From an uncultured Oscillospiraceae bacterium (GTDB taxonomy: Bacteria > Bacillota > Clostridia > Oscillospirales > Oscillospiraceae): 6,631 bases of DNA. The stretch is taken from contig CANRNA010000099.1 in NCBI GenBank assembly GCA_947631805.1, positions 1-6,631 on the forward strand. Reading direction: 5' to 3'. A model generated the notes under the pieces. It was not told the DNA's origin, did no database searches, and was given only the letters and a program-made list of their open reading frames with translations. A program made the translations under genes and the position numbers. Within the stretch, counting starts at the first letter, position 1. The number at the start of each line of letters is the position of its first letter. Of this stretch, positions 1 through 5,137 are shown piece after piece.

Positions 1-11
1 ACAAAGGACAT
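1..11 (-). CDS. sdaAA: Start of probable L-serine dehydratase alpha subunit (partial, cut by window edge)
   Basis: Only an ATG and the next two to three codons (M-S-F) are inside the window, three bases after the sdaAB stop codon. A purine-rich GGAGGGGG stretch inside the last codons of sdaAB sits at a workable distance for a ribosome binding site. In Firmicutes the beta subunit gene is normally followed directly by sdaAA, which carries the 4Fe-4S cluster and the serine-dehydrating active site. The identity rests on this gene order and spacing, not on protein sequence, so it is tentative. Confidence 0.45.
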
Positions 12-14
12 CGG

Positions 15-680
15 TCAATCCCCCTCCACGTCCAGATAGGTGCACCGCACCACGCCGTCCAGCGCCGCCAGGGTCTGCCTGACCTGCGGCTGGAGCCGGT
101 TGTCGCACTCGATGACCGTGACGGCCAGGCCGCCCCGCCTGTCCCGGTAGAGCTGCACGGTGGCGATGTTGTCCCCGTTCACCGACAGCACCCGGGTGAT
201 CTCTGACAGTATCCCCGGCCGGTCCTCGTTGCGGATGATGAGGGTGGGCAGTTCTCCGGAAAAGGCCGCCTCCAACCCGTCGATGGCGTTGACCCGGATG
301 CGCCCGCCCCCCAGGGAGGAGGCGGACACGGTGAGGGTCCGCCCCTCGGCGTTGGTGATGGCCAGAAGGGCGGTGTTGGGGTGGGCGTTGCGGAGCTCTC
401 CCGCCTTTATGGACACCTCCATGCCCGCCTGGCGGGCCAGCTGCAAACTCCGGGGTATGTCCCCGTCGTCCGGCCGCATCCCCAGCAGCCCCGCCACAAT
501 GGCCCGGTCCGTGCCGTGGCCCGCGCCGGTGGCGGCAAAGGAGCCGTGGAGCAGTATCTCCGCCCGCACCGGCTGGGAGCCCAGCAGCCGCCGGGCCGTC
601 AGCCCGATGCGCACCGCCCCCGCCGTGTGGGAGGAGGAGGGCCCCACCATCACCGGGCCCATGATGTCGAATATGTTCAT
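15..680 (-). CDS. sdaAB: L-serine dehydratase, iron-sulfur-dependent, beta subunit
   Basis: This is the beta subunit of the two-subunit, oxygen-sensitive L-serine dehydratase, which deaminates L-serine to pyruvate and ammonia in the cytoplasm. The 221 residues are normal for the family. The N-terminal half has the typical opening (IFDIMGPVMVGPSSSHTAG, residues 3-21) and GHGTDRA at 55-61. The C-terminal part (about 145-218) is an ACT domain beginning LIIRNEDRPGILSEI, a fold commonly used for amino-acid binding and subunit contact. The Fe-S ligand cysteines are expected in the alpha subunit, whose gene seems to start three bases downstream. The ATG at 680 is chosen because the family opens with this motif; upstream there is only a modest ribosome binding site (AAAGGCGAGG). 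A 13-bp hairpin lies just upstream of that site. Identification is confident; its regulation is not known from sequence. Confidence 0.95.
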   Translation of the reverse strand: MNIFDIMGPVMVGPSSSHTAGAVRIGLTARRLLGSQPVRAEILLHGSFAATGAGHGTDRAIVAGLLGMRPDDGDIPRSLQLARQAGMEVSIKAGELRNAHPNTALLAITNAEGRTLTVSASSLGGGRIRVNAIDGLEAAFSGELPTLIIRNEDRPGILSEITRVLSVNGDNIATVQLYRDRRGGLAVTVIECDNRLQPQVRQTLAALDGVVRCTYLDVEGD

Positions 681-698
681 GCCCTCGCCTTTCGTCAG

Positions 699-728
699 CT
701 ATGCCGCAGGCGGGTGCCTGCGGCATAG
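699..728. repeat. Perfect 13-bp inverted repeat with 4-base loop, upstream of sdaAB
   Basis: The arms CTATGCCGCAGGC (699-711) and GCCTGCGGCATAG (716-728) pair perfectly around a 4-base loop. The element fills most of the 67-bp gap between the 505-residue exported protein gene and sdaAB. Neither strand has a U-tract after it, so it is not a standard intrinsic terminator. On the minus strand it sits about 6 bases upstream of the sdaAB ribosome binding site. It may be a processing or stabilising mRNA hairpin, or a factor-assisted terminator for the upstream gene. Confidence 0.6.
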
Positions 729-735
729 GCCTTGC

Positions 736-741
736 ACTATA
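736..741 (-). promoter_or_regulatory. Possible -10 box for sdaAB
   Basis: TATAGT on the minus strand matches the vegetative -10 consensus at five of six positions, just beyond the end of the upstream gene. No convincing -35 is seen at 16-18 bases. If it is used, transcription would begin about at the foot of the 699-728 hairpin, giving an mRNA with a 5'-terminal stem-loop. This is weak evidence; sdaAB could instead be transcribed by readthrough. Confidence 0.2.
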
Positions 742-747
742 GGTGTC

Positions 748-2265
748 TCAGCTCTCCTCCAGCGGGGAGAAGAAGCTCGCCATGGTGGGGATACCGGTGT
801 CGTCGAACATGCTGGTCATGGTGATCTGGATGTAATAGTCCCCCTCCAAAATCAGCACCATCTGCTGGTTGACGGCGATGTCTATGCCCAGGGAGCTGTC
901 CGTGTGGGTGAGAAGCGCGCCGCTGTGCTCGCTGCCCGCCAGCTCAAAGGTGTTGCGCTCTATGTTGATGCCCTCCAGGCCCATCGCCGCGAACTCCTCC
1001 TCGTTCATGCCCTGCTCGCCGAAGGCGATGTCCAGAAGGTCCTCCTCGGACAGGTAGCCGCCCATGGCGGACAGGTACTGGACGATCACGTTCATGTTCT
1101 GCAGGCCGTCGTCCGTGTAGGCCCCCATCACGTACAGGCTGGCGTTGGAGTCCAGCATCTCATCCATGTACTCGGCGAAGCTGCTCTGGCTCACCATGTC
1201 GGCGGCCAGGCCCTGCATCTGCAGCAGCTCCTCGTCGGTATAGAAGCTCCAGCCCTCGTCCAGCTTGCAGGACAGGCCGAAGTACTCGTTTATATACTCG
1301 TCTCCCTGGATGTAGCCCAGGACCGGGTCCCGGTCCTCCGGCGCCGTCTGGGGCTCCTCGGCGGGCTGCTCGGGCTGCTGGGCGGGCTCGTCGGCAGGCG
1401 CCGTCTCTTCGGCGGAGGAGGCGCCGCCTGTCAGGTCGATGACGGCGGAGGCGCTGTCCATGGTCGTGTAGTCAGCATAGTCCAGTACCTGGATGGTGAA
1501 CTCCACCGTCTCCATCTGGTCTATCTGGTTGGCGTCCAGGTCCTCCTGATACCACTGGCAGACGCTGTAGGCCAGCTTGCCCGGCTGGACGGTCTGCCCC
1601 CAGTAGGGGTCGCACATGAAGTCGTTCACGGACACGTCGTCCGCCTCCACCCACACGGTCTTGTCGGTGTGGTTCTCCACCCGGATGACCATGGCGGGGC
1701 CATAGTCCTCGTCGGGGTCAAAGTCCACCACGGACACGTCCACATCGCCGCTTACCAGCTCCACCGGCTCAAAGCCGTGGTCGAAGGAGACATCCTCCCA
1801 GGCCGGGCCCTCCCCGCCGGGAACGGTCCAGGATACGGTGTCATAGTAAATATCCTCGGCGGCGAAGTCGTCGGTGTCATAGACCCAGAGGGTGCCCTCC
1901 ACCTGGGCGATGTAGTTCACGCCCACGGCGGCCAGGTCTTCCTCGTACCAGCTTATCTCCCCGTAGGCCTTCTTTCCTGCGGCCACCTGCTGGCCCCAGT
2001 AGGGCTCACACATGACCTCGTCCACCGACACGTCTGAAAGGGAGAACTGAAGATTCCTAGACGTCTTGTTCTCCAGCAGCACCTTGAAGCTCGGGCCCCA
2101 CTGGCCCGCCGGGTCATACTCCGTCACGGTCATGGCGATGTCGTCGTTGTCCACCAGAACGATGGGCTCGAAGTCCTCTTCCGCGGCCCAGGCCGCGCCG
2201 CTCCCGGCGGTGAGCGCCATCGCCAGCACCAGCACGGCAGCCAGTATCTTTCCGCACTTTTTCAT
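748..2265 (-). CDS. Exported protein with two tandem repeat domains, function unknown
   Basis: I do not recognise a named function. The 505 residues start with a clear signal peptide: KK at 2-3, a hydrophobic core at about 7-20 and an AWA cleavage site at 25-27. No lipobox cysteine or later membrane segment is seen, so it is probably secreted. Two related domains follow, about 33-148 and 165-279. Each starts FEP(I/V) and carries the signature MC(E/D)PYWGQ, then GK.AY and WY.EDL, with one cysteine per copy (C86, C218). A Pro/Glu/Ala-rich linker (about 285-312) leads to a C-terminal domain (about 318-505) beginning GDEYINEYFGLSC, which resembles domains I recall in other uncharacterised clostridial exported proteins. 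The protein is strongly acidic. The start has AAGGAGGAAG just upstream. The gene lies between the spoIIA terminator and sdaAB and appears to have its own promoter, so its location alone does not tie it to sporulation. Confidence 0.85.
   Translation of the reverse strand: MKKCGKILAAVLVLAMALTAGSGAAWAAEEDFEPIVLVDNDDIAMTVTEYDPAGQWGPSFKVLLENKTSRNLQFSLSDVSVDEVMCEPYWGQQVAAGKKAYGEISWYEEDLAAVGVNYIAQVEGTLWVYDTDDFAAEDIYYDTVSWTVPGGEGPAWEDVSFDHGFEPVELVSGDVDVSVVDFDPDEDYGPAMVIRVENHTDKTVWVEADDVSVNDFMCDPYWGQTVQPGKLAYSVCQWYQEDLDANQIDQMETVEFTIQVLDYADYTTMDSASAVIDLTGGASSAEETAPADEPAQQPEQPAEEPQTAPEDRDPVLGYIQGDEYINEYFGLSCKLDEGWSFYTDEELLQMQGLAADMVSQSSFAEYMDEMLDSNASLYVMGAYTDDGLQNMNVIVQYLSAMGGYLSEEDLLDIAFGEQGMNEEEFAAMGLEGINIERNTFELAGSEHSGALLTHTDSSLGIDIAVNQQMVLILEGDYYIQITMTSMFDDTGIPTMASFFSPLEES
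1429..1773 (-). repeat. Second copy of the tandem domain in the exported protein
   Basis: This stretch encodes about residues 165-279 and is homologous to the copy encoded at 1822-2169. The best-conserved block reads DDVSVNDFMCDPYWGQ here and SDVSVDEVMCEPYWGQ in the other copy. Elsewhere the copies differ at many positions, so the duplication is old and has been kept as protein structure, not as a fresh DNA repeat. Confidence 0.8.
1822..2169 (-). repeat. First copy of the tandem domain in the exported protein
   Basis: This stretch encodes about residues 33-148, directly after the signal peptide. It shares with the second copy the FEP opening, a GPSF/GPAM strand followed by ENKT/ENHT, the MC(E/D)PYWGQ block and the WY.EDL block, in the same order and spacing. 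The pattern suggests a beta-sandwich-like module, but the fold is inferred. Confidence 0.8.
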
Positions 2266-2271
2266 GATCGC

Positions 2272-2280
2272 TTCCTCCTT
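2272..2280 (-). promoter_or_regulatory. Ribosome binding site of the exported protein gene
   Basis: On the minus strand AAGGAGGAA ends six bases before the ATG at 2265. It is a near-perfect Shine-Dalgarno sequence and fixes the start. Confidence 0.85.
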
Positions 2281-2293
2281 GCGGCATAGCCGG

Positions 2294-2299
2294 ATTATA
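2294..2299 (-). promoter_or_regulatory. Probable -10 box of the exported protein gene
   Basis: On the minus strand this is a perfect TATAAT, about 14 bases upstream of the ribosome binding site. The -35 region is weak: ATGAAA or TGAAAA at 16-17 bases. An alternative pair is TTGCAA with TACACT at 17-base spacing a little further upstream. Since the spoIIA terminator lies immediately before it, the gene needs its own promoter, which supports one of these. Confidence 0.5.
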
Positions 2300-2342
2300 T
2301 GTTCAGTGTATCATGTTTTCATCCCCATTGCAAGGCGCAAAA

Positions 2343-2368
2343 CCGCCCCGGATAGCACTCCGGGGCGG
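2343..2368 (-). terminator. Intrinsic terminator of the spoIIA operon
   Basis: A perfect 10-bp GC-rich stem (CCGCCCCGGA and TCCGGGGCGG, 6-base loop) starts four bases after the sigF stop codon. On the minus strand it is followed by TTTTGCG. The U-tract is short but the stem is strong, and its position directly behind sigF fits operon termination. Confidence 0.8.
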
Positions 2369-2372
2369 AACT

Positions 2373-3077
2373 TCATTCCAGCAGCTGTCTGAGCTGTCTC
2401 ACGGCCCGGCGCTCCAGCCGGGACACCTGCACCTGGCTCACCCCCAGCACCCGGCTGGCCCGCTCCTGGGTCATGCCGTGGTAAAAGCGCAAAAACACCA
2501 CCTGGCGCTCCTTTTCCGGCAGCTCGTCGATGGCCTGGCGCAGCGCCACGTGCTCCACCAGCCGCTCCTCCGCCGTCCAGTCCCCCAGCACCTGCTCCAG
2601 GGAAAAGCCGTCCTCGCCGCTGGGCTGCTGGAGGGATTCGATGGGCACCGTGGCCGTCTCCGCCACGGCGATATCCTCCGGAGATATGCCGGTCAGGGCG
2701 GCCAGCTCCGACACGGTGGGGTCTCTGCCCAGCTCCTGCTCCAGGGTCTTCCGGGCGGAGCGGATGGTCCCGGCCCGCTCCTTGATGCCCCGGCTGACCT
2801 TCACCGCCCCGTCGTCCCGGAGAAAGCGCCGTATCTCCCCGGATATCTTGGGCACCGCGTAGGTGGAGAACCGGGTCCCATAGCTCTCGTCAAAGCCGTC
2901 GATGGCCTTGAGAAAGCCCAGGCACCCCAGCTGATACAGATCGTCCGGCTCCACGCCCCGGCCGAAGTACCGCCGCACCACGCTCCATATAAGCCCGGCG
3001 TTCTCCTCCACCATCCGCCCGGCCGCCTCCCGGTCCCCGGCCTGGGCCGCCCGGAGAAGGGTTATCGTCTCGTCCAA
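2373..3077 (-). CDS. sigF: Forespore-specific RNA polymerase sigma factor SigF (SpoIIAC)
   Basis: SigF directs core RNA polymerase to the first forespore-specific promoters after asymmetric division. Region 2 covers about residues 24-90 (PDDLYQLGCLGFLKAIDGFD, then RFSTYAVPKISGEIRRFLRDDG), region 3 about 93-140 (VKVSRGIKE, LGRDPTVSELA), and region 4 about 178-232, with the helix-turn-helix near MTQERASRVLGVSQVQVSRLE (202-222). At 234 residues it is shorter at the N-terminus than the roughly 255-residue B. subtilis protein. SigG is similar, but gene order after spoIIAA and spoIIAB identifies SigF. The start chosen is TTG at 3077, immediately behind the SpoIIAB TAA stop and in the same frame. 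AAGGGG six bases upstream supports it; the next in-frame ATG (residue 22) would cut into the conserved region. Activity should be held off by SpoIIAB until SpoIIAA is dephosphorylated. Confidence 0.95.
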   Translation of the reverse strand: MDETITLLRAAQAGDREAAGRMVEENAGLIWSVVRRYFGRGVEPDDLYQLGCLGFLKAIDGFDESYGTRFSTYAVPKISGEIRRFLRDDGAVKVSRGIKERAGTIRSARKTLEQELGRDPTVSELAALTGISPEDIAVAETATVPIESLQQPSGEDGFSLEQVLGDWTAEERLVEHVALRQAIDELPEKERQVVFLRFYHGMTQERASRVLGVSQVQVSRLERRAVRQLRQLLE

Positions 3078-3512
3078 TTACGACCCCTTCGCCCGGATGC
3101 GCTTGCTCATGGTGACGGTGGTCCCCCTGTCCACCGCCGAGCGGACCCGGAGGGAGTCCATGAAGCTGCCCATGATGGTGAAGCCCATGCCGCTGCGCTC
3201 CTCTCCGCCGGTGGAGAACATGGGCTCCATGGCCTTTTTCACGTCCGGGATGCCCCTGCCCCTGTCCCGGACCATGATCTCCAGGGTATTCCCGTCCAAA
3301 AGGCGCAGACGCATCTGCACCGTGCCCACCGTGTCCGGGTAGGCGTGGACGATGGCGTTTGTCACCGCCTCGCTGACGGCGGTCTTCACGTCCCCCAGCT
3401 CCTCCATGGTGGGGTCCATCTGGGCGGCGAAGGCCGCCGCCGCGGCCCGGGCGAAGCCCTCGTTCACGCTCCGGGCGGGGAATTCAAGCTTTATGTAGTT
3501 GAGCTGTTTCAT
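3078..3512 (-). CDS. spoIIAB: Anti-sigma F factor and serine kinase SpoIIAB
   Basis: SpoIIAB binds and inhibits SigF and, as an ATP-dependent kinase, phosphorylates SpoIIAA. It is a 144-residue GHKL ATPase, about the usual length. The N-box is SEAVTNAIVHAYPD (47-60, with E48 and N52), the G1 box is DRGRG (83-87), and the lid/G2 region is GGEERSGMGFTIMGSFMD (102-119). The segment NEGFAR (17-22) matches the family's sigma-contacting NESFAR region. The frame stays open upstream to 3911, overlapping spoIIAA, but the ATG at 3512 matches the family start and has GGAGAGGAA three bases before it. The gene begins 29 bases after the spoIIAA stop. Its own stop is directly followed, in the same frame, by the TTG start of sigF, which should tie sigF translation to that of its inhibitor. 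Confidence 0.96.
   Translation of the reverse strand: MKQLNYIKLEFPARSVNEGFARAAAAAFAAQMDPTMEELGDVKTAVSEAVTNAIVHAYPDTVGTVQMRLRLLDGNTLEIMVRDRGRGIPDVKKAMEPMFSTGGEERSGMGFTIMGSFMDSLRVRSAVDRGTTVTMSKRIRAKGS
3084..3089 (-). promoter_or_regulatory. Ribosome binding site supporting the TTG start of sigF
   Basis: AAGGGG on the minus strand lies six bases before the TTG at 3077, inside the last codons of spoIIAB. It is a moderate Shine-Dalgarno match and favours the unusual TTG over later ATG or GTG codons. The spoIIAB stop codon occupies part of the spacer. Confidence 0.6.
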
Positions 3513-3541
3513 GCGTTCCTCTCCAATATGTACGGGCGCGG

Positions 3542-3862
3542 TCACTGCTCCGCGCCGGTGGTGACTTTGATGATCCTGTCTATCCCCGAGGCGTCGATGA
3601 CCTTCAGGGGCTGGCTCTTGGCGTTCTCCACCCAGGCCCGGCCGCCCGTCTCCCCCACGAGCTTGGATATTTTGAGGATGAGGGCGATGCCGGAGGAGTC
3701 CATGAACGTGAGCCCTCCCATGTCGATGACGCACTCCCGTGGCAGATAGTCGTCCATGGTGCGGCTGATCTTCCGCAGGGCCGCCGCCGCCTCGTGGTGG
3801 TCCAGCTCCCCCTTGAGAAACAGGGTGAGCTTTCCCGCCTGGTAGCTGGATAAGACTTTCAT
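3542..3862 (-). CDS. spoIIAA: Anti-sigma F factor antagonist SpoIIAA
   Basis: SpoIIAA is a STAS-domain anti-anti-sigma factor. In its unphosphorylated form it displaces SigF from SpoIIAB; SpoIIAB inactivates it by phosphorylation, and the phosphatase SpoIIE (not in this window) reactivates it in the forespore. The 106 residues are close to the family's usual length of about 117. KGELDHHEA at 17-25 is the conserved nucleotide/partner-facing loop, and FMDSSG at 53-58 holds the phosphorylated serine, predicted to be S56 by alignment with S58 in B. subtilis. The start has AAGGAGGC eleven bases upstream. It is the first gene of the spoIIAA-spoIIAB-sigF operon and follows a hairpin terminator closely, leaving very little room for the promoter. 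Confidence 0.96.
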   Translation of the reverse strand: MKVLSSYQAGKLTLFLKGELDHHEAAAALRKISRTMDDYLPRECVIDMGGLTFMDSSGIALILKISKLVGETGGRAWVENAKSQPLKVIDASGIDRIIKVTTGAEQ

Positions 3863-3873
3863 GGGGCTCGTCC

Positions 3874-3881
3874 GCCTCCTT
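3874..3881 (-). promoter_or_regulatory. Ribosome binding site of spoIIAA
   Basis: AAGGAGGC on the minus strand is a strong Shine-Dalgarno match. The gap of about eleven bases to the ATG is slightly long. It lies only ten bases after the 3892-3924 hairpin. Confidence 0.75.
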
Positions 3882-3891
3882 CACAACAAAA

Positions 3892-3924
3892 AATTGCACC
3901 GTACCTCCCAAGTACGGTGCAATT
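3892..3924 (-). terminator. Intrinsic terminator between the ECF/anti-sigma operon and spoIIA
   Basis: A perfect 13-bp stem (AATTGCACCGTAC and GTACGGTGCAATT) with a 7-base loop is followed on the minus strand by a T-run, TTTTTTGTTG counted from the last bases of the arm. This is a textbook terminator for transcripts coming from the anti-sigma gene, whose stop is 55 bases upstream. It is unusual in lying almost directly before the spoIIAA ribosome binding site. On the plus strand the following bases are only partly T-rich, so termination in that direction is doubtful. Confidence 0.8.
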
Positions 3925-3927
3925 CTA
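3922..3927 (-). promoter_or_regulatory. Candidate -10 region of the spoIIA operon
   Basis: TAGAAT on the minus strand contains GAAT, the core of SigH -10 elements and also five of six bases of the vegetative -10. In B. subtilis spoIIA is transcribed by SigH. No clear AGGA-type -35 is seen 12-14 bases upstream, so the assignment is weak. It is the best candidate between the anti-sigma gene and spoIIAA, and it overlaps the first arm of the terminator hairpin. Confidence 0.3.
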
Positions 3928-3979
3928 CCTTATTTACGCTGTCGATTGCCGTCGAACGCAGGCAGCGGGGAAAAAAGCG

Positions 3980-4567
3980 TCAGCCGCCGCTGAACGTGTC
4001 GGGGTCCGGGTAGCTGTGGGGACTGGCGGCATAGCTGTCGTCATACTTGACGGTCAGGTAGAGCGTCTCCCCGCCGTCCCTGAGCTGGACGTAACAGATG
4101 CCGTTTTCAAACATGTCGGTGATGTCCAGCTTCCGGCCGCGCCACCAGACGGTGACGGCGCCGTCCTCGCCGTACTCCACCTCCGGCATGTTCAGCCGCT
4201 CCAGTATCTCCTCCTCGGTCATGGGCCGCTCCGAGCCGTCCGCCTCTATGACGATGCCTCCGCCGCCCAGCTCCTGGGTCCGGCCCTGGCCGTCGGTATA
4301 GGTCAGGGTGTACTCGTCGCCCTGGATGTCCAGCACCGCGTTGGTCTGGTCGCCGTGGAGCCAGAGCTGCACGGTCCGCCGGATGCCGCCCACGTCCGCG
4401 GCGTAGGCCGCCCCCGCCATGGCCAGCACCAGCGCCGCCGCCGCGCACACTGCGGCCGCCCGGCGGGCATAATGTTTTTTCGTGTTCTTCATGATCTTTA
4501 CCTCCATCATTGCGCCGGAGGCGTGGAGCGTGGAGAACGCCCGTTGATACCGCTCGCTATTCGTCAT
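3980..4567 (-). CDS. Single-pass membrane protein, probable anti-sigma factor for the upstream ECF sigma
   Basis: The 195 residues divide into a short cytoplasmic segment (1-35) containing RAFSTLHAS at 9-17, one hydrophobic helix (about 36-57) and an extracytoplasmic domain (58-195) beginning DVGGIRRTVQLWLHGDQ. I recall similar small proteins next to ECF sigma genes in clostridia, where the short AFS.LHAS segment is the likely sigma-binding part; this is recollection plus context, not proof. There is no zinc-finger motif (HXXXCXXC) of the classical anti-sigma type. The gene overlaps the sigma gene by 11 bp, and GGAGGA eight bases before the ATG at 4567 supports this start, so the two are probably translated together. 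A second good ribosome binding site (GGAGG, 4501-4505) precedes M26. From that codon the product would look like an ordinary secreted protein with an AYA cleavage site. The outer domain could be a sensor, but its ligand is unknown. Confidence 0.75.
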   Translation of the reverse strand: MTNSERYQRAFSTLHASGAMMEVKIMKNTKKHYARRAAAVCAAAALVLAMAGAAYAADVGGIRRTVQLWLHGDQTNAVLDIQGDEYTLTYTDGQGRTQELGGGGIVIEADGSERPMTEEEILERLNMPEVEYGEDGAVTVWWRGRKLDITDMFENGICYVQLRDGGETLYLTVKYDDSYAASPHSYPDPDTFSGG

Positions 4568-5039
4568 CGTTCCAATCCTCCATCAGAATGTTTTTCAGGA
4601 GCTTCCTTCCCCTTGACAGACGGCTTTTCACCGTGCCCTCCCGGGTGTGCAGCACCGACGCGATCTCGCCGACGGCGCAGCCCTCGTAATAAAAGAGGTG
4701 TATCACCGTCCTGTACCGCTCCGGCAGCGCCATCACCGCCGCGAACAGGCGGCCGTCGGCGGGCTCGGCGAAGGGCAGCCCGGTCATATACTCCTCCCAG
4801 GGCACCCGGCCCCGCCGCCAGAAGGCCCGCGTCAGGTCCCTGGCCCGGTTGACAGCCACCCGCAGCAGCCACGCCTTGACGTGCTCCTCGCAGTCATACT
4901 CCCGGTCCTGGGCCATATAGCGCACGAACGTGTCCTGGGTAACGTCGTCCGCGTCCGCCCTGTCCCGGCAGACGGCGAAGGCCGCCGCAAAGACCCGGTC
5001 GGCGTATTTTGCGTAGGCTTCCTCCGCTGTAAGTCTCAT
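4557..5039 (-). CDS. ECF-subfamily RNA polymerase sigma-70 factor
   Basis: This 160-residue protein has the two domains of a minimal ECF sigma. Region 2 spans about 5-70, with YADRVFAAAFAVCRDRADADD and VTQDTFVRYM recognising -10 DNA. Region 4 spans about 102-150, with LPERYRTVIHLFYYEG, then GEIASVLHTREGTVKSRLSRGRKLL as the -35-binding helix-turn-helix. The open frame extends to 5219, but the ATG at 5039 matches the family's start and has AAAGGAG six bases upstream; the extension also overlaps the promoter. An ECF-type promoter directly upstream suggests autoregulation. The downstream gene overlaps by 11 bp and probably encodes the cognate membrane anti-sigma. The signal and target genes beyond itself cannot be told from this window. 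It is not the sporulation sigma factor: it lacks region 3. Confidence 0.93.
   Translation of the reverse strand: MRLTAEEAYAKYADRVFAAAFAVCRDRADADDVTQDTFVRYMAQDREYDCEEHVKAWLLRVAVNRARDLTRAFWRRGRVPWEEYMTGLPFAEPADGRLFAAVMALPERYRTVIHLFYYEGCAVGEIASVLHTREGTVKSRLSRGRKLLKNILMEDWNDDE
4576..4581 (-). promoter_or_regulatory. Ribosome binding site of the anti-sigma gene, inside the sigma gene
   Basis: GGAGGA on the minus strand lies eight bases before the ATG at 4567, within the last codons of the ECF sigma gene. It supports the long form of the anti-sigma protein, which includes the N-terminal AFSTLHAS segment. Confidence 0.7.
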
Positions 5040-5045
5040 AGAACG

Positions 5046-5052
5046 CTCCTTT
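5046..5052 (-). promoter_or_regulatory. Ribosome binding site deciding the ECF sigma start
   Basis: AAAGGAG on the minus strand is six bases before the ATG at 5039, favouring this start over the longer open frame. Confidence 0.75.
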
Positions 5053-5077
5053 CCTTCCTGAAGGTCCCTTCGCATAC

Positions 5078-5106
5078 AATACGAACCGCCGGGGCAAAAG
5101 GTTGCA
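5078..5106 (-). promoter_or_regulatory. Probable autoregulated ECF promoter of the sigma/anti-sigma operon
   Basis: On the minus strand TGCAACC (5100-5106, -35) and CGTATT (5078-5083, -10) are separated by 16 bases. This matches the general ECF promoter form: an AAC-containing -35, a spacer near 16 and a CGT-containing -10. The predicted start would give a leader of roughly 30 bases before the sigma ATG, with the ribosome binding site inside it. Confidence 0.65.
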
Positions 5107-5137
5107 TGGAAAAGGAAAAAATCTCCCCCGCCCCAAA

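Noticed and set aside
160..2037. A 625-codon open frame on the plus strand.
   Set aside because: It lies opposite sdaAB and the exported-protein gene, runs across the intergenic hairpin, has no recognisable domains and has no ribosome binding site. It is the kind of antisense frame expected in GC-rich coding DNA.
2313..3749. A 478-codon open frame on the plus strand across the spoIIA operon.
   Set aside because: It is antisense to three well-identified genes, and its His/Pro/Leu-rich translation is typical of a shadow frame.
3078..3911. SpoIIAB as a 277-residue protein with an N-terminal extension.
   Set aside because: The extension overlaps spoIIAA in another frame and crosses the terminator hairpin. 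The ATG at 3512 has a good ribosome binding site and matches the normal family length.
3962..3995. A small stem (TCAGC/GCTGA) followed by TTTTTT on the minus strand at the end of the anti-sigma gene.
   Set aside because: The stem is only 5 bp, overlaps the coding end and is separated from the T-run. The 13-bp hairpin at 3892-3924 is the better terminator.
3917..4852. A 311-codon open frame on the plus strand opposite the ECF/anti-sigma genes.
   Set aside because: It has no motif or ribosome binding site, and its Arg/Pro/Ala-rich end is a GC artefact opposite supported genes.
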